A stretch of 11,341 bases of DNA from Akkermansiaceae bacterium (GCA_011524615.1 WTJZ01000048.1:1-11341), one strand, 5' to 3'; shown: positions 1 through 7,220, counted from the first letter of the stretch. The notes: generated from the letters alone by a model not told the origin. Numbers and translations are program-made.

Positions 1-2321
1 AGGATGTTATGAGTCTTACCATCAGCGGCAGTAGTATCCGTGAGCAAGTAGGAGCTATGACTATCTTCTGTGGCTTCCGGAATGGGGTATGTTCCTGTCC
101 AGCCATTGAGTTCCTCATTGTAAATATTGTACCTTGAATTCAGAGGGTGGTTAGCTCCTGTATCTGCGATGTGAGATATATCCCCTCCGTAAGTATTTGT
201 GTACGAGTCAATACCACATTGACTATTAGAAGCAATAGGGTTGCTTTGGAGCATGCCCTTGGTAAATAGATGAGTCTGGGAGCTATTTAATGAGACCGGG
301 CTGATGCCATTCATACCGATGGTATAAACGAGAAAAGGGCTACTCTCGTCGAGTATAGAACTGAGGCTAGCGCTGATTTCCTCATCATGCTCAGGGAAGA
401 GGCTTTCCTTCTCTTGAGTAGTAAAGAGGGTCGGGTCATATGAAGCTTTATGTGTTTCAACACCATCATTACTATTTACAAGGCTGAAGCTTATTCCTAA
501 ATTATCTTTGTCAGAATATTCTACAGACGAAATAGTCAAATTAGTTCCTGATAAGTTTGCGTAAGGAATATCAATGGGTTGTCGGATGTTGACAACTTTT
601 TCTTCATTCCGAGGAGTGGTGATAGTTTTCTGTGCTTCTTCAAGAGCTACGAAGCTAATGCCTACTTCTCCAGTAAAGCCTGGATTAAGCATAAATTGCC
701 AATTGCCACTCTGGTGCGAGGTAGAGCTGACCCCAAAGACCTTAGACTCACCCGGTTGGAGGGTAACAGCAGATGCTATGGTAAAGGCAAAGTTACTCAC
801 ATTGTTCCCCCAGCTGCTCGTGAACCCTCCACCCACGAGTTCTTCAGTGGTAAGAGTGGTCGAGAAGGTGTGATTACCGGATAATGAAACCGTGAATTGG
901 AATGGAAAAAAGTTTGTTCCACTTAGCTTGCAGAATTGTGGGATGGTAAGTTCCACGTTGTAAGGGTTCCAAATAGTAAGGGCTGGGGTGAGCTGAATAC
1001 CAGGATTATAAAAGCCAGCGTTATGAGGGTTTTCTATGACTATTGTAGAGATGACAAACTGGAGTCGGGCGAATGAGGGGTAACGGCGAGTATTATTTTG
1101 CCAGTCTTGCGGGCTAGGTTGAGGTCCGCTTAGCAAAGCATGATAAGACGGCATTGTTAAGTTTGATGAGTTCGTACTCGTGAGGTGCTGGTACTGGGTC
1201 ATGTAGTCGGCCAATGCGGACCATGAGGTAATCGCAGAAAGGTTGTGAGCTCCTGCTCCACGGTCTTGATTAATATAATCATACCAAGGGTAGAGGAGGG
1301 GATTCGCAGGGAAGGTGTCGAAGTTAGACTTAGAAGCTCTCTGCGCGGCTGCGAAGGGGGTGAGTTGGTAGGTGGAGAAGCTAGAGGCGGTGTCGGGGAG
1401 GCTGTTGTATTGCTCCGAGAAGAGGCTGAGGTCCTTACGCCATCCTCCCGTGGCGGTGTTGGTCAGGAGACCGACGCCGTGGGTGTTGTAGTCAAAGAAG
1501 TTTGGGGTGGGAAGAACTTTATAATCATCATCTATGAGCTTAAGGCTCTGCTTAGATGGGATAACATGTCCTGGCGTAATGGTATCGAGTTTATCGAAGC
1601 CTGAGATGCTCGCGTCTATTTGACCATTAGAACGAGTACGCTCGAGCCACTCAACGATGTCGTCGTCGCTGGTACCTGTAGGAGCGGCGGCTGTGTCGGT
1701 CTGGAGGGTGGCCTTGGCGTTTTCTCCAGTGGTGAACCAGGCGTACGCGCCTTGATTGGTGTCTACATCAGTAGGGGTGACATAGATTTGATCCGCGATA
1801 TTGGTGGTCGAGTTTGGTCCTAGGAGTTGGATATTAGTTCCATTACTGGTATTACTGACTCCTGCGAAGTCGGCGACATTTGGTGCATCTTGGTGGTGTG
1901 CCGAGGTGAGCCATCCGAGGAAGCGTCCATCGTTTTGACCAGATTGTTCAGCGGCATTTGGGTCACCTGGGTTGAGCTTTTGGGTGTAATCTGGGATGCG
2001 AGGTTGTCCCGAGGCGAGGTGGTCAGAGCCCTCCCAGCTACGCCAGATGCCTGTGATCTTAGGGTTAGCGGGATCGAGGAGGTCCGCATTCGCTGAGATA
2101 CGGGTGTCTGCGCCAGAGAGATTCTGGAGTTGGGAAAGGGCCTGGACCACTGCGAGCTTAGCATTGGCCTGCGCCTCGTCCTCGGAGGAGGTATTAGTGG
2201 AGGAGCTATTGACAGAAGAAAGAGTGAGGAGACTCACGGCGACGAGCGCGAGTAGGACAATAAGACTAAGAGTCGCAATGAGAGCGAATCCGGGAGTGCA
2301 AGTTGGTTTGCGTTTTATCAT
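1..2321 (-). CDS. Verru_Chthon cassette protein A-like (PilX/prepilin-like) protein, 3' end missing
   Basis: The frame is open from an ATG at 2319-2321 to the left edge, giving about 773 visible residues; the C-terminus lies outside the window. The start is MIKRKPTCTPGF, then a hydrophobic segment (about residues 12-34), as in class III signal peptides, with likely prepilin-peptidase cleavage at G11|F12. The +5 residue is Ala rather than the Glu of major pilins, as in PilX-like minor pilins. Next comes an E/A/Q-rich stretch (DEAQANAKLAVVQALSQLQ) and, near residue 450, an IWNPYNVEL motif. Both match my memory of the large Verru_Chthon cassette A proteins of Verrucomicrobiota. The remainder is Ser/Thr/Asn-rich and presumably extracellular. 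The role is inferred as a surface or pilus-like appendage component; the substrate is unknown. AAAGG lies just before the ATG as a short-spaced ribosome site. GC content falls clearly from the 5' to the 3' part. Confidence 0.8.
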   Translation of the reverse strand, partial: MIKRKPTCTPGFALIATLSLIVLLALVAVSLLTLSSVNSSSTNTSSEDEAQANAKLAVVQALSQLQNLSGADTRISANADLLDPANPKITGIWRSWEGSDHLASGQPRIPDYTQKLNPGDPNAAEQSGQNDGRFLGWLTSAHHQDAPNVADFAGVSNTSNGTNIQLLGPNSTTNIADQIYVTPTDVDTNQGAYAWFTTGENAKATLQTDTAAAPTGTSDDDIVEWLERTRSNGQIDASISGFDKLDTITPGHVIPSKQSLKLIDDDYKVLPTPNFFDYNTHGVGLLTNTATGGWRKDLSLFSEQYNSLPDTASSFSTYQLTPFAAAQRASKSNFDTFPANPLLYPWYDYINQDRGAGAHNLSAITSWSALADYMTQYQHLTSTNSSNLTMPSYHALLSGPQPSPQDWQNNTRRYPSFARLQFVISTIVIENPHNAGFYNPGIQLTPALTIWNPYNVELTIPQFCKLSGTNFFPFQFTVSLSGNHTFSTTLTTEELVGGGFTSSWGNNVSNFAFTIASAVTLQPGESKVFGVSSTSHQSGNWQFMLNPGFTGEVGISFVALEEAQKTITTPRNEEKVVNIRQPIDIPYANLSGTNLTISSVEYSDKDNLGISFSLVNSNDGVETHKASYDPTLFTTQEKESLFPEHDEEISASLSSILDESSPFLVYTIGMNGISPVSLNSSQTHLFTKGMLQSNPIASNSQCGIDSYTNTYGGDISHIADTGANHPLNSRYNIYNEELNGWTGTYPIPEATEDSHSSYLLTDTTAADGKTHNI

Positions 2322-2436
2322 GGCCTTTAAGAATCTGCCCAGAGTCTACTGGGTGTATTATCTTAATGATAACTAACATGGATTCTTGACGGATATCGAT
2401 AAAATAATTGAATAATCCAACGTTTTTGGGTTGTGT

Positions 2437-3210
2437 TTATTTTTGAGGCTCTGTCGAATAATCGAGGATACGGCTCGTATCAATGGAGAGAGGCATCTCT
2501 AGAACGAGAGGTGTACTGTGGAGAGGGTAACAGAAGCGTTTCTTAGACTTCAGGGTGAAGATGATGACGAGCAGGATCATCAAAGCAGCTCCCGCAATGC
2601 CAGAAAGCAAGAGAGGTGAGGCTAGGTATGTCTGATGCAGAGCGGTTGGCTTGATGAGATCACTTGTCAGAGCGTTGGTTTCGGGCGTCTTGAGTGCCTC
2701 TGAGAGGAAGTCGTTAGCTTCTTCCTCGATGGGGGCGAGAGGGGTAGATAATGGAGTTGGAGCAGGGGAGCTGTCTTTACTCGGAGCGGGTTCCTCTGTT
2801 GCCGTCGGTCGGACTGTAGGTTCAGGTGCTGGAGGAGGCGTCGTTGGTACGGGGGCTTCTCGCTTTACCTCCTCTGTCTTGACGATCGGTGGGGGCGTAG
2901 GCTTAACAGGAGTGGGTGGCTGCTCTACGGGGATGTGGTAGCGGTTAAACCCATGGTAGGGAGAGAGGGATTCCTCTAGAATTGGTTCAATCAAAGCTGG
3001 AGGGCAGGCCGGCGCGCGAAAGAGTTGTTGCAGAGCTACTAAATCGGGCGCGGAGCTGAAGTCGGTGATGTGCGCGAGAGACTTCTGTTGCTGTTCCCAC
3101 TGTGGGAGAGGGGCGATTTGGTTAATCGCCTGAATACTCTCGGACTGAGTCAGAGTACGAGCGGAGAGGAGGGTAACCAGCCCCAAGACGGTAAGGCAGA
3201 GAGATCTCAT
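2437..3210 (-). CDS. Proline-rich single-pass membrane protein, function unknown
   Basis: A 257-residue protein that I do not recognise as a named family. The N-terminus (MRSLCLTVLGLVTLLSA, residues 1-17) is a Sec-type signal peptide or anchor. Residues 20-93 form a small soluble region with two Cys (C5 in the signal, C69). Residues 94-160 are very rich in Pro, Thr and Glu and look like an unfolded periplasmic spacer. Residues 198-220 form one strong membrane helix followed by the positive cluster KSKKR, leaving a cytoplasmic tail of about 35 residues. The predicted topology is outside-to-inside. The ATG overlaps the stop of the upstream TPM gene as ATGA, so the two are very probably translationally coupled and work together at the inner membrane. 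The next gene begins 115 bases further on. Confidence 0.8.
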   Translation of the reverse strand: MRSLCLTVLGLVTLLSARTLTQSESIQAINQIAPLPQWEQQQKSLAHITDFSSAPDLVALQQLFRAPACPPALIEPILEESLSPYHGFNRYHIPVEQPPTPVKPTPPPIVKTEEVKREAPVPTTPPPAPEPTVRPTATEEPAPSKDSSPAPTPLSTPLAPIEEEANDFLSEALKTPETNALTSDLIKPTALHQTYLASPLLLSGIAGAALMILLVIIFTLKSKKRFCYPLHSTPLVLEMPLSIDTSRILDYSTEPQK

Positions 3211-3920
3211 GGGCGTGGCTTACGAGGGGCATTCTGAGACTGTGGAGCTCCAGGAGAGGGGGCGAGGATAGCGTCGGGCTTTCTTGCTTTGGATCTTTTG
3301 GTCGGGGGAGAAGTTTTCTTACGGAAGAGGGACTTGAAGAATAAGCCGAAGGCATCGGATCTGCCTTCCTTAGGGCATGAGGTGGTCAGGTGGGTAGTCA
3401 CCTGGGCGAGGACATTGACGAGAGCCTCATAATATTGACCATCCCTTAGGAGAGGGCTTGCAGACATCATGAAGTCGAGTCCTTCATTATTCTGGAAGTA
3501 GGGTGCGATGCCGTACCCGTAGCTGAGGGCGCATTGGTCAGACTTGGGGTCGAGATAGAGTAGAAGCCCGTACTGTTGGTGGGTCTTCTTTGGGAGATCA
3601 CGGAAGTTTACCTTATTAAGGAGCCAGAGAGCCTTAGAGTCAGGCTCTGCTCCGACGGCCTCTATTACGATGGCGAAGTAGAGCCCAGGGAAGGTCTTGG
3701 AGAACTGATCTAACTTCTGGGCGATCTTTGACGCCTCTTGGGAGTTCAGGCTCCCGCATTTGTCGGAGAGCCTGTTGAGGCCATTGATTAAGGTATCTTT
3801 ACTTTCAGACTTACTGTAATAATCGTCTAGAATTTGGAACGTGAGCGCGCACTCAGGGTCTGGACAGCATTGGTCAGAGGCCTGGAGTGCAGTGTTACAC
3901 GCTGGACACAGGTAAGTCAC
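3207..3920 (-). CDS. Zinc-ribbon and TPM-domain protein
   Basis: This 237-residue protein starts with a short Cys cluster (C5-x2-C8, then C18, C19 and C24) that looks like a zinc ribbon. Residues about 46-178 resemble a TPM domain (TLP18.3/Psb32/MOLO-1 family): the FPGLYFAIVIEAVG strand, the LLLYLDPKSDQCALSYGYG core and the later LRDGQYYEALVNVL helix follow the usual order. The last 45 residues are basic and Pro-rich (for example FRKKTSPPTKRSKARKP). Unlike many TPM proteins it has no signal peptide or membrane helix. The start is GTG: an in-frame stop lies three codons upstream and no alternative ATG occurs near the N-terminus. No Shine-Dalgarno site is visible. The stop overlaps the start of the membrane protein gene downstream, and the aldo/keto reductase gene ends 36 bases upstream. 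TPM proteins are linked to membrane or photosystem quality control and to phosphatase claims; the activity here is unknown. Confidence 0.75.
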   Translation of the reverse strand: MTYLCPACNTALQASDQCCPDPECALTFQILDDYYSKSESKDTLINGLNRLSDKCGSLNSQEASKIAQKLDQFSKTFPGLYFAIVIEAVGAEPDSKALWLLNKVNFRDLPKKTHQQYGLLLYLDPKSDQCALSYGYGIAPYFQNNEGLDFMMSASPLLRDGQYYEALVNVLAQVTTHLTTSCPKEGRSDAFGLFFKSLFRKKTSPPTKRSKARKPDAILAPSPGAPQSQNAPRKPRP

Positions 3921-3956
3921 GAGAGGTTAGCGGGGTGCTCAGTAGAATTGGTCTAA

Positions 3957-5087
3957 TTACCATTCAGTAGTGAGTCCATACTTTTCTGCGAGGACGAGGA
4001 GTTCATCTCTCATCGGCCACTCATCTGGGCGCTCGCTGACGGTATGGCGCTTACTCGCTCCCTTGAGTTTCATACATCCCGTATTGTCTCCGATGGTGCG
4101 GATCTCGGCCACCTCCTCAGGGGAGAGGCGGAGGTCTGGGAGGCTGGCGACTTCCTTGATCATCTCCTCGATGGATGGCGCATCAGGATTAGGTTCCTGG
4201 ATACAGGTTGGGACGACGCTTTTGACTGGAGCTTGCGAGAGGTTCCAGATACAGGCGAGTTGGATCGGGCTGAGATTATGACGCTCGGCGATCGGTCTCA
4301 TCTTGTCAATGAGTTGGCAACCTCTCTCGATCCATCCATCTGGGCGGTACGCACGGTGGTCACCAGGCTTGAACTCGTATCCAGGCTTCATGATGTCGAA
4401 GAAGAGCCCTCCGTAGTCTACTACGCGGGTGAGGAGGTCGACATTATTTGCCTCTGCGGCTGCGAGGACATGTTGTCCTGGCCATGGCTCTAGAGGATTG
4501 AGAATGATCATGGTCCAGTCGATGAGTTCGCCAAAGTTCTCGAAGGAGTAGATCATATCCAGAGTGAAGCCATTGGCTGGTCCAGGGGCTAGTCCGAGGC
4601 GCTCGGTGAGGCCTTCCTTCTTAAGGTATTCGAGGCCACTCCAAACATCTTCACTGATGTAACCGAGTTCATCTGGGTTATGCAGCATGAGGAGGTCAAA
4701 GTGGTCAGTCTGGCAATTCTTGAGAGAGTCTGAGGTTTGCTTAAGGAGGAACTCGCGATACTCAGATGGAGAATTAAGCTCAGGGTTAGTGAAGCGAGGG
4801 TAACCAGAGCTCCCTTGGCGCTGCCCCTTATAGTGGTCATGTCCGACCATACCTACGAGGCAATAAGAGTCCCTATCGTATCCAGCGAGAGCCTTTCCTA
4901 AAGCCTCATCTGCACGACCGATGCCGTAGACATCTGCAGTCACAAAGGTGCGAATCCCTGATTCATATGCCAGCTTGATACACTCTGTGTAACGCTCTTC
5001 AGTAAGGGTTTCTCCATAGTGCATGTATCTGCCTCCACTCCAGGTTCCGTATGCGGTCGTCGTTAAGTCCATGCGAGTAAAGTGCAT
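3957..5087 (-). CDS. Aldo/keto reductase-fold protein with altered catalytic tetrad
   Basis: A 376-residue protein starting at the ATG at 5085-5087 (MHFTRMDLTTTAYGTWSGG); the frame also stays open upstream to a TTG at 5150, and an ATG at 5072 is a further option. None has a clear Shine-Dalgarno site. AKR landmarks are in order: the first strand with GTWSGGRYMHYG, TFVTADVYGIGRADEALGKAL (residues 47-67), FDLLMLHNPDE with the conserved His (H136), the GLAPGPANGF strand, and a C-terminal SPIQLACIWNLSQAPVKSVVPT segment that corresponds to the NADP-binding end of the barrel. The usual catalytic Asp (DTADVYG) is Val49 and the usual Lys (TKvG) is Met80, while Tyr54 and His136 remain. Fold assignment is secure; oxidoreductase activity is not. 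It may belong to a divergent AKR subfamily acting on sugars. It is probably first in the minus-strand run that continues to the TPM gene. Confidence 0.85.
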   Translation of the reverse strand: MHFTRMDLTTTAYGTWSGGRYMHYGETLTEERYTECIKLAYESGIRTFVTADVYGIGRADEALGKALAGYDRDSYCLVGMVGHDHYKGQRQGSSGYPRFTNPELNSPSEYREFLLKQTSDSLKNCQTDHFDLLMLHNPDELGYISEDVWSGLEYLKKEGLTERLGLAPGPANGFTLDMIYSFENFGELIDWTMIILNPLEPWPGQHVLAAAEANNVDLLTRVVDYGGLFFDIMKPGYEFKPGDHRAYRPDGWIERGCQLIDKMRPIAERHNLSPIQLACIWNLSQAPVKSVVPTCIQEPNPDAPSIEEMIKEVASLPDLRLSPEEVAEIRTIGDNTGCMKLKGASKRHTVSERPDEWPMRDELLVLAEKYGLTTEW

Positions 5088-5193
5088 TTTTTGTGCCACA
5101 GAAGTCAATGCTGGATAATGGGAAACTCCAGAATGAAGAAGGAAGGGCAAAAGGGGAATGAGAGAATATCCGTTAGCTAGGGTTTGGGCTTGG

Positions 5194-5210
5194 TGGTCAA
5201 TGATTGACCA
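5194..5210. promoter_or_regulatory. 17-bp palindrome, candidate operator
   Basis: TGGTCAATGATTGACCA is a perfect inverted repeat with 8-bp arms and a single central base. It sits 107 bases upstream of the aldo/keto reductase ATG and 132 bases upstream of the ATG of the YRG protein, that is, between divergent genes. Size and symmetry fit a site for a dimeric regulator, but no regulator gene is present in the window. That it is a protein-binding site is inference. Confidence 0.45.
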
Positions 5211-5217
5211 CGAACTG

Positions 5218-5296
5218 ATAAGGGACTCCCCAAATATGTCTTCTGAAGAGAGGGTGTTTTTTTCTTAATCCCTTATACTATAAGGGTTTGGGGAGT
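5218..5296. promoter_or_regulatory. Nested inverted repeats and putative promoter upstream of the YRG protein
   Basis: Three elements interlock here. ACTCCCCAAA (5225-5234) is the exact reverse complement of TTTGGGGAGT (5287-5296). Inside that pair, CCCTTATACTATAAGGG (5270-5286) is a perfect palindrome with a one-base centre. A second copy of ATAAGGG at 5218-5224 could pair with CCCTTAT at 5270-5276, competing with the palindrome. The palindrome contains TATACT (5274-5279), a fair -10 box for the plus-strand gene beginning at 5342; the corresponding -35 position is poor (AGGGTG). A run of seven T lies at 5257-5263. The arrangement could be an operator over a promoter or, if transcription begins upstream, an RNA switch with two exclusive folds. 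Confidence 0.4.
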
Positions 5297-5341
5297 TTGG
5301 CACGAGGTGAGCATAGTAATGATAACAAGAAAGGAAACACC

Positions 5342-5563
5342 ATGACTAAAAACATCAGATACCGAGGAGCAGTTCAACCAATCGCAGAGTACAACCAAGA
5401 AGTAAAAGCACACCAGAAAGTAGCAGATCGTGAATATGATGGAACGTACCGAGGTGCGCAATTCCACCATAATAAAGGTGAGGACGCAGCGCACCAAGCG
5501 GCCGCACAACATGAAGCCACAGTGATGTACCGAGGTGCTACTGATAAGGTCATGATTAGCTAA
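5342..5563 (+). CDS. Small YRG-repeat protein (DUF4278-like)
   Basis: This 73-residue protein has three copies of a short motif: IRYRGA (residues 5-10), GTYRGA (34-39) and VMYRGA (61-66), separated by hydrophilic stretches rich in His, Gln and Ala. The (x)YRG pattern resembles the DUF4278 family of small bacterial and cyanobacterial proteins, whose function is not established. There is no signal peptide, membrane helix or Cys. The ATG at 5342 is chosen because AAGGA lies at 5331-5335 with good spacing, one of the clearer ribosome sites in this window; an upstream in-frame extension to 5288 runs through the inverted repeats and is unlikely. It stands alone between a repeat-rich leader and a strong hairpin, so it is probably a monocistronic, regulated gene. 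Family assignment is moderate. Confidence 0.75.
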   Translation: MTKNIRYRGAVQPIAEYNQEVKAHQKVADREYDGTYRGAQFHHNKGEDAAHQAAAQHEATVMYRGATDKVMIS

Positions 5564-5600
5564 TAACGACCTCATAGCACAGTTGTTTGTAATGCCATAG

Positions 5601-5632
5601 CACCCCCGCAAGAGCACTCTCTTGCGGGGGTG
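5601..5632. terminator. Shared hairpin terminator between convergent genes
   Basis: A perfect 14-bp stem (CACCCCCGCAAGAG / CTCTTGCGGGGGTG) closes a CACT tetraloop. It lies 37 bases after the stop of the YRG gene and 28 bases beyond the stop of the convergent lipoprotein gene. No long T-run follows on either strand, so it is not a textbook intrinsic terminator, but its position and stability suggest it ends both transcripts. Confidence 0.75.
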
Positions 5633-5660
5633 TCTGCGTTGAGAGCTGAGCCAATACGGG

Positions 5661-6254
5661 TTAGACGAGCCCGAACCCGAGGGCTATACCGTTTTGCTGA
5701 ACCTTCATACTCCCGAGGAATCTGGTAGCGAGAGATGGCTCGAGGGTGTGGATCGGCTTCTTATTCAGGATCGATGGGGCGATCTCGTTGATGAGGCTAC
5801 TGATCGTGTTCGTGTAGTGGCCTGGGATATTGTCCAGCTGGAGAGATTCGACACTGGGGCTCTGGAGGAAGATGCCGCGAGACTCCTTATCATAACGGAG
5901 GCCACAGGCGACTTGAGCAAAGCCGGTCTTTTTACCCGCGAGTGACCCGAGGGATGAGATCCCTGTCATCTGAGCTAGTCCTTGAGTGAGACCTGCTTCT
6001 ACACCTAGTCCGAGACGCACCTTATTGATGTCAGGAGCGAAGCTCAGCTTTGGCTGCGTGAGGCTGACACTGCCGATGCCATTGTAGTTACGGTTGAATG
6101 GGAAAAAGGGGAGGAGCTCCTTCATGATCATATCATTACTGATGAGGTATTGTGGGATGAGCCCATTGGTCAGGCCTCCGAGTTCAGCACAGGAAGGAAC
6201 CAGTGCAGCACCTGCTACGAAAGGAAGTCGTTTGAGTAAATCGCGTCTATTCAT
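5661..6254 (-). CDS. YceB-like (DUF1439) lipoprotein with Tat-type signal
   Basis: A 197-residue protein starting at the ATG at 6252-6254; a GTG at 6290 would add 12 residues ahead of the signal and is less likely. MNRRDLLKRLPFVAGAALVPSC combines a twin-arginine motif (R3 R4, then LLK) with a hydrophobic stretch and a lipobox-like VPSC (C22), so it is predicted to be exported, possibly by Tat, and lipid-anchored. From about residue 30 the layout resembles Escherichia coli YceB (DUF1439): an early 'ISNDMIMKELLPFFPF' helix, alternating beta strands (VRLGLGVEAGL), RGIFLQSPSVESLQL, and an amphipathic helix before a final strand. The YceB fold is a lipid-binding-like TULIP-type or related beta structure; its ligand is unknown. 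It is convergent with the YRG gene and divergent from purC, with no operon partner. Confidence 0.7.
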   Translation of the reverse strand: MNRRDLLKRLPFVAGAALVPSCAELGGLTNGLIPQYLISNDMIMKELLPFFPFNRNYNGIGSVSLTQPKLSFAPDINKVRLGLGVEAGLTQGLAQMTGISSLGSLAGKKTGFAQVACGLRYDKESRGIFLQSPSVESLQLDNIPGHYTNTISSLINEIAPSILNKKPIHTLEPSLATRFLGSMKVQQNGIALGFGLV

Positions 6255-6447
6255 CGTCACTATAGAGAGCGCTATAACGAAGATGTTCACAATTCTTAAA
6301 AGAATAAATGATCATCGGGTGACTCTCTATGTGATGCGTGATAGAGTCATGAGTGTGGCTAGGGGAGATCGGAGGGGCGAGAGCGATGACTGGAGGGCAA
6401 AAAACACGATTGACCTTTTGAGATCCTCAGACTACACCACACCACAT

Positions 6448-7161
6448 ATGGCTCCACTCTACGAAGGAAAAGCAAAGCGTCTCTACGCTACAGAAGATCC
6501 AAACGTGCTCCGCATGGAGTATAAGGATGATGCGACTGCGTTCAATGCTGAGAAAAAGGCTCAGTTCGAGAACAAGGGGAAGCTTAACAAAGCGATCACG
6601 CTTCTGATCTATAAGATGCTAGAAGACCGCGGAATCGAGACACATATCGTAGAGGATATTGATGAGACAAACATTCTAGTGAAGAAGGTCGACATTCTCC
6701 TCGTAGAAGTGATCGTCCGTAACATCGCTGCTGGTGGATTCAGTAAGCGTATGGGAGTGGAAGAGGGAACACCATTTGAGACTCCTATTGTAGAGTTTTC
6801 CTACAAGTCGGATGAACTTGGAGATCCATTGATCAATACAGATTACGCTCGTGAGTTAGGCCTCGCTACTCCTGAGGAGTGTGCAGAACTCAAGCGTCAG
6901 GCTCTGGAGATCAATGAAGTCCAGAAGGAATTCTTCGACAAGTGTGGACTCACGCTTGTAGACTTCAAGATTGAGTTTGGTCGCCCAACAGACGAGCCGA
7001 GTAAAATCATCCTCGCTGACGAAGTAAGTCCTGACACCTGCCGCCTCTGGGATAAGGAAACAGGCGAGAAGCTGGACAAAGATCGCTTCCGTCAAGACCT
7101 CGGCGGAGTAATGGAGGGCTACGCAGAAGTACTCCAACGTATCGAAAAGGCTTCATCTTAG
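6448..7161 (+). CDS. purC: Phosphoribosylaminoimidazole-succinocarboxamide synthase
   Basis: This enzyme catalyses the ATP-dependent joining of CAIR and aspartate to give SAICAR in de novo purine synthesis, in the cytoplasm. The protein is 237 residues, the same length as Escherichia coli PurC. Family landmarks are all present: LYEGKAKRLY (residues 4-13), VEVIVRNIAAGGFSKR (86-101; the first SAICAR synthetase signature), LVDFKIEFG (170-178), LADEVSPDTCRLWD (189-202) and DKDRFRQDLGG (210-220). The ATG at 6448 is chosen because conserved sequence begins there; the open frame upstream has no homologous character. No Shine-Dalgarno site precedes it. A TTGACC at 6410-6415 with TACACC 17 bases later could place the transcript start only a few bases before the ATG, so a leaderless message is possible but weakly supported. 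The gene stands alone and ends in a strong terminator. Confidence 0.97.
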   Translation: MAPLYEGKAKRLYATEDPNVLRMEYKDDATAFNAEKKAQFENKGKLNKAITLLIYKMLEDRGIETHIVEDIDETNILVKKVDILLVEVIVRNIAAGGFSKRMGVEEGTPFETPIVEFSYKSDELGDPLINTDYARELGLATPEECAELKRQALEINEVQKEFFDKCGLTLVDFKIEFGRPTDEPSKIILADEVSPDTCRLWDKETGEKLDKDRFRQDLGGVMEGYAEVLQRIEKASS

Positions 7162-7186
7162 TCTACCCCATACCCAGACTTTTAAT

Positions 7187-7220
7187 AAAAAAGCGCTCCA
7201 ATGAATGGAGCGCTTTTTTT
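7187..7220 (+). terminator. Intrinsic terminator of purC
   Basis: AAGCGCTCCA (7191-7200) pairs perfectly with TGGAGCGCTT (7206-7215) around a five-base loop. An A-run precedes the stem and seven T (7214-7220) end it, giving the classic GC-stem plus U-tract form. It starts 25 bases after the purC stop. Confidence 0.93.

Noticed and set aside
574..884. Overlapping plus-strand open frames inside the Verru_Chthon A-like gene.
   Set aside because: They lie opposite a long conserved minus-strand frame and show no recognisable protein character.
1820..2164. Second minus-strand open frame within the same gene.
   Set aside because: It is an out-of-frame shadow of the frame starting at 2321, which carries the pilin-like signal.
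6257..6275. TATAG/CTATA arms just upstream of the YceB-like gene as an operator.
   Set aside because: Only five matching base pairs with a six-base spacer in AT-rich sequence; too likely by chance.
6094..6447. N-terminal extension of PurC by 118 residues.
   Set aside because: It overlaps the divergent lipoprotein gene, has no family resemblance, and the conserved protein begins at the ATG at 6448.
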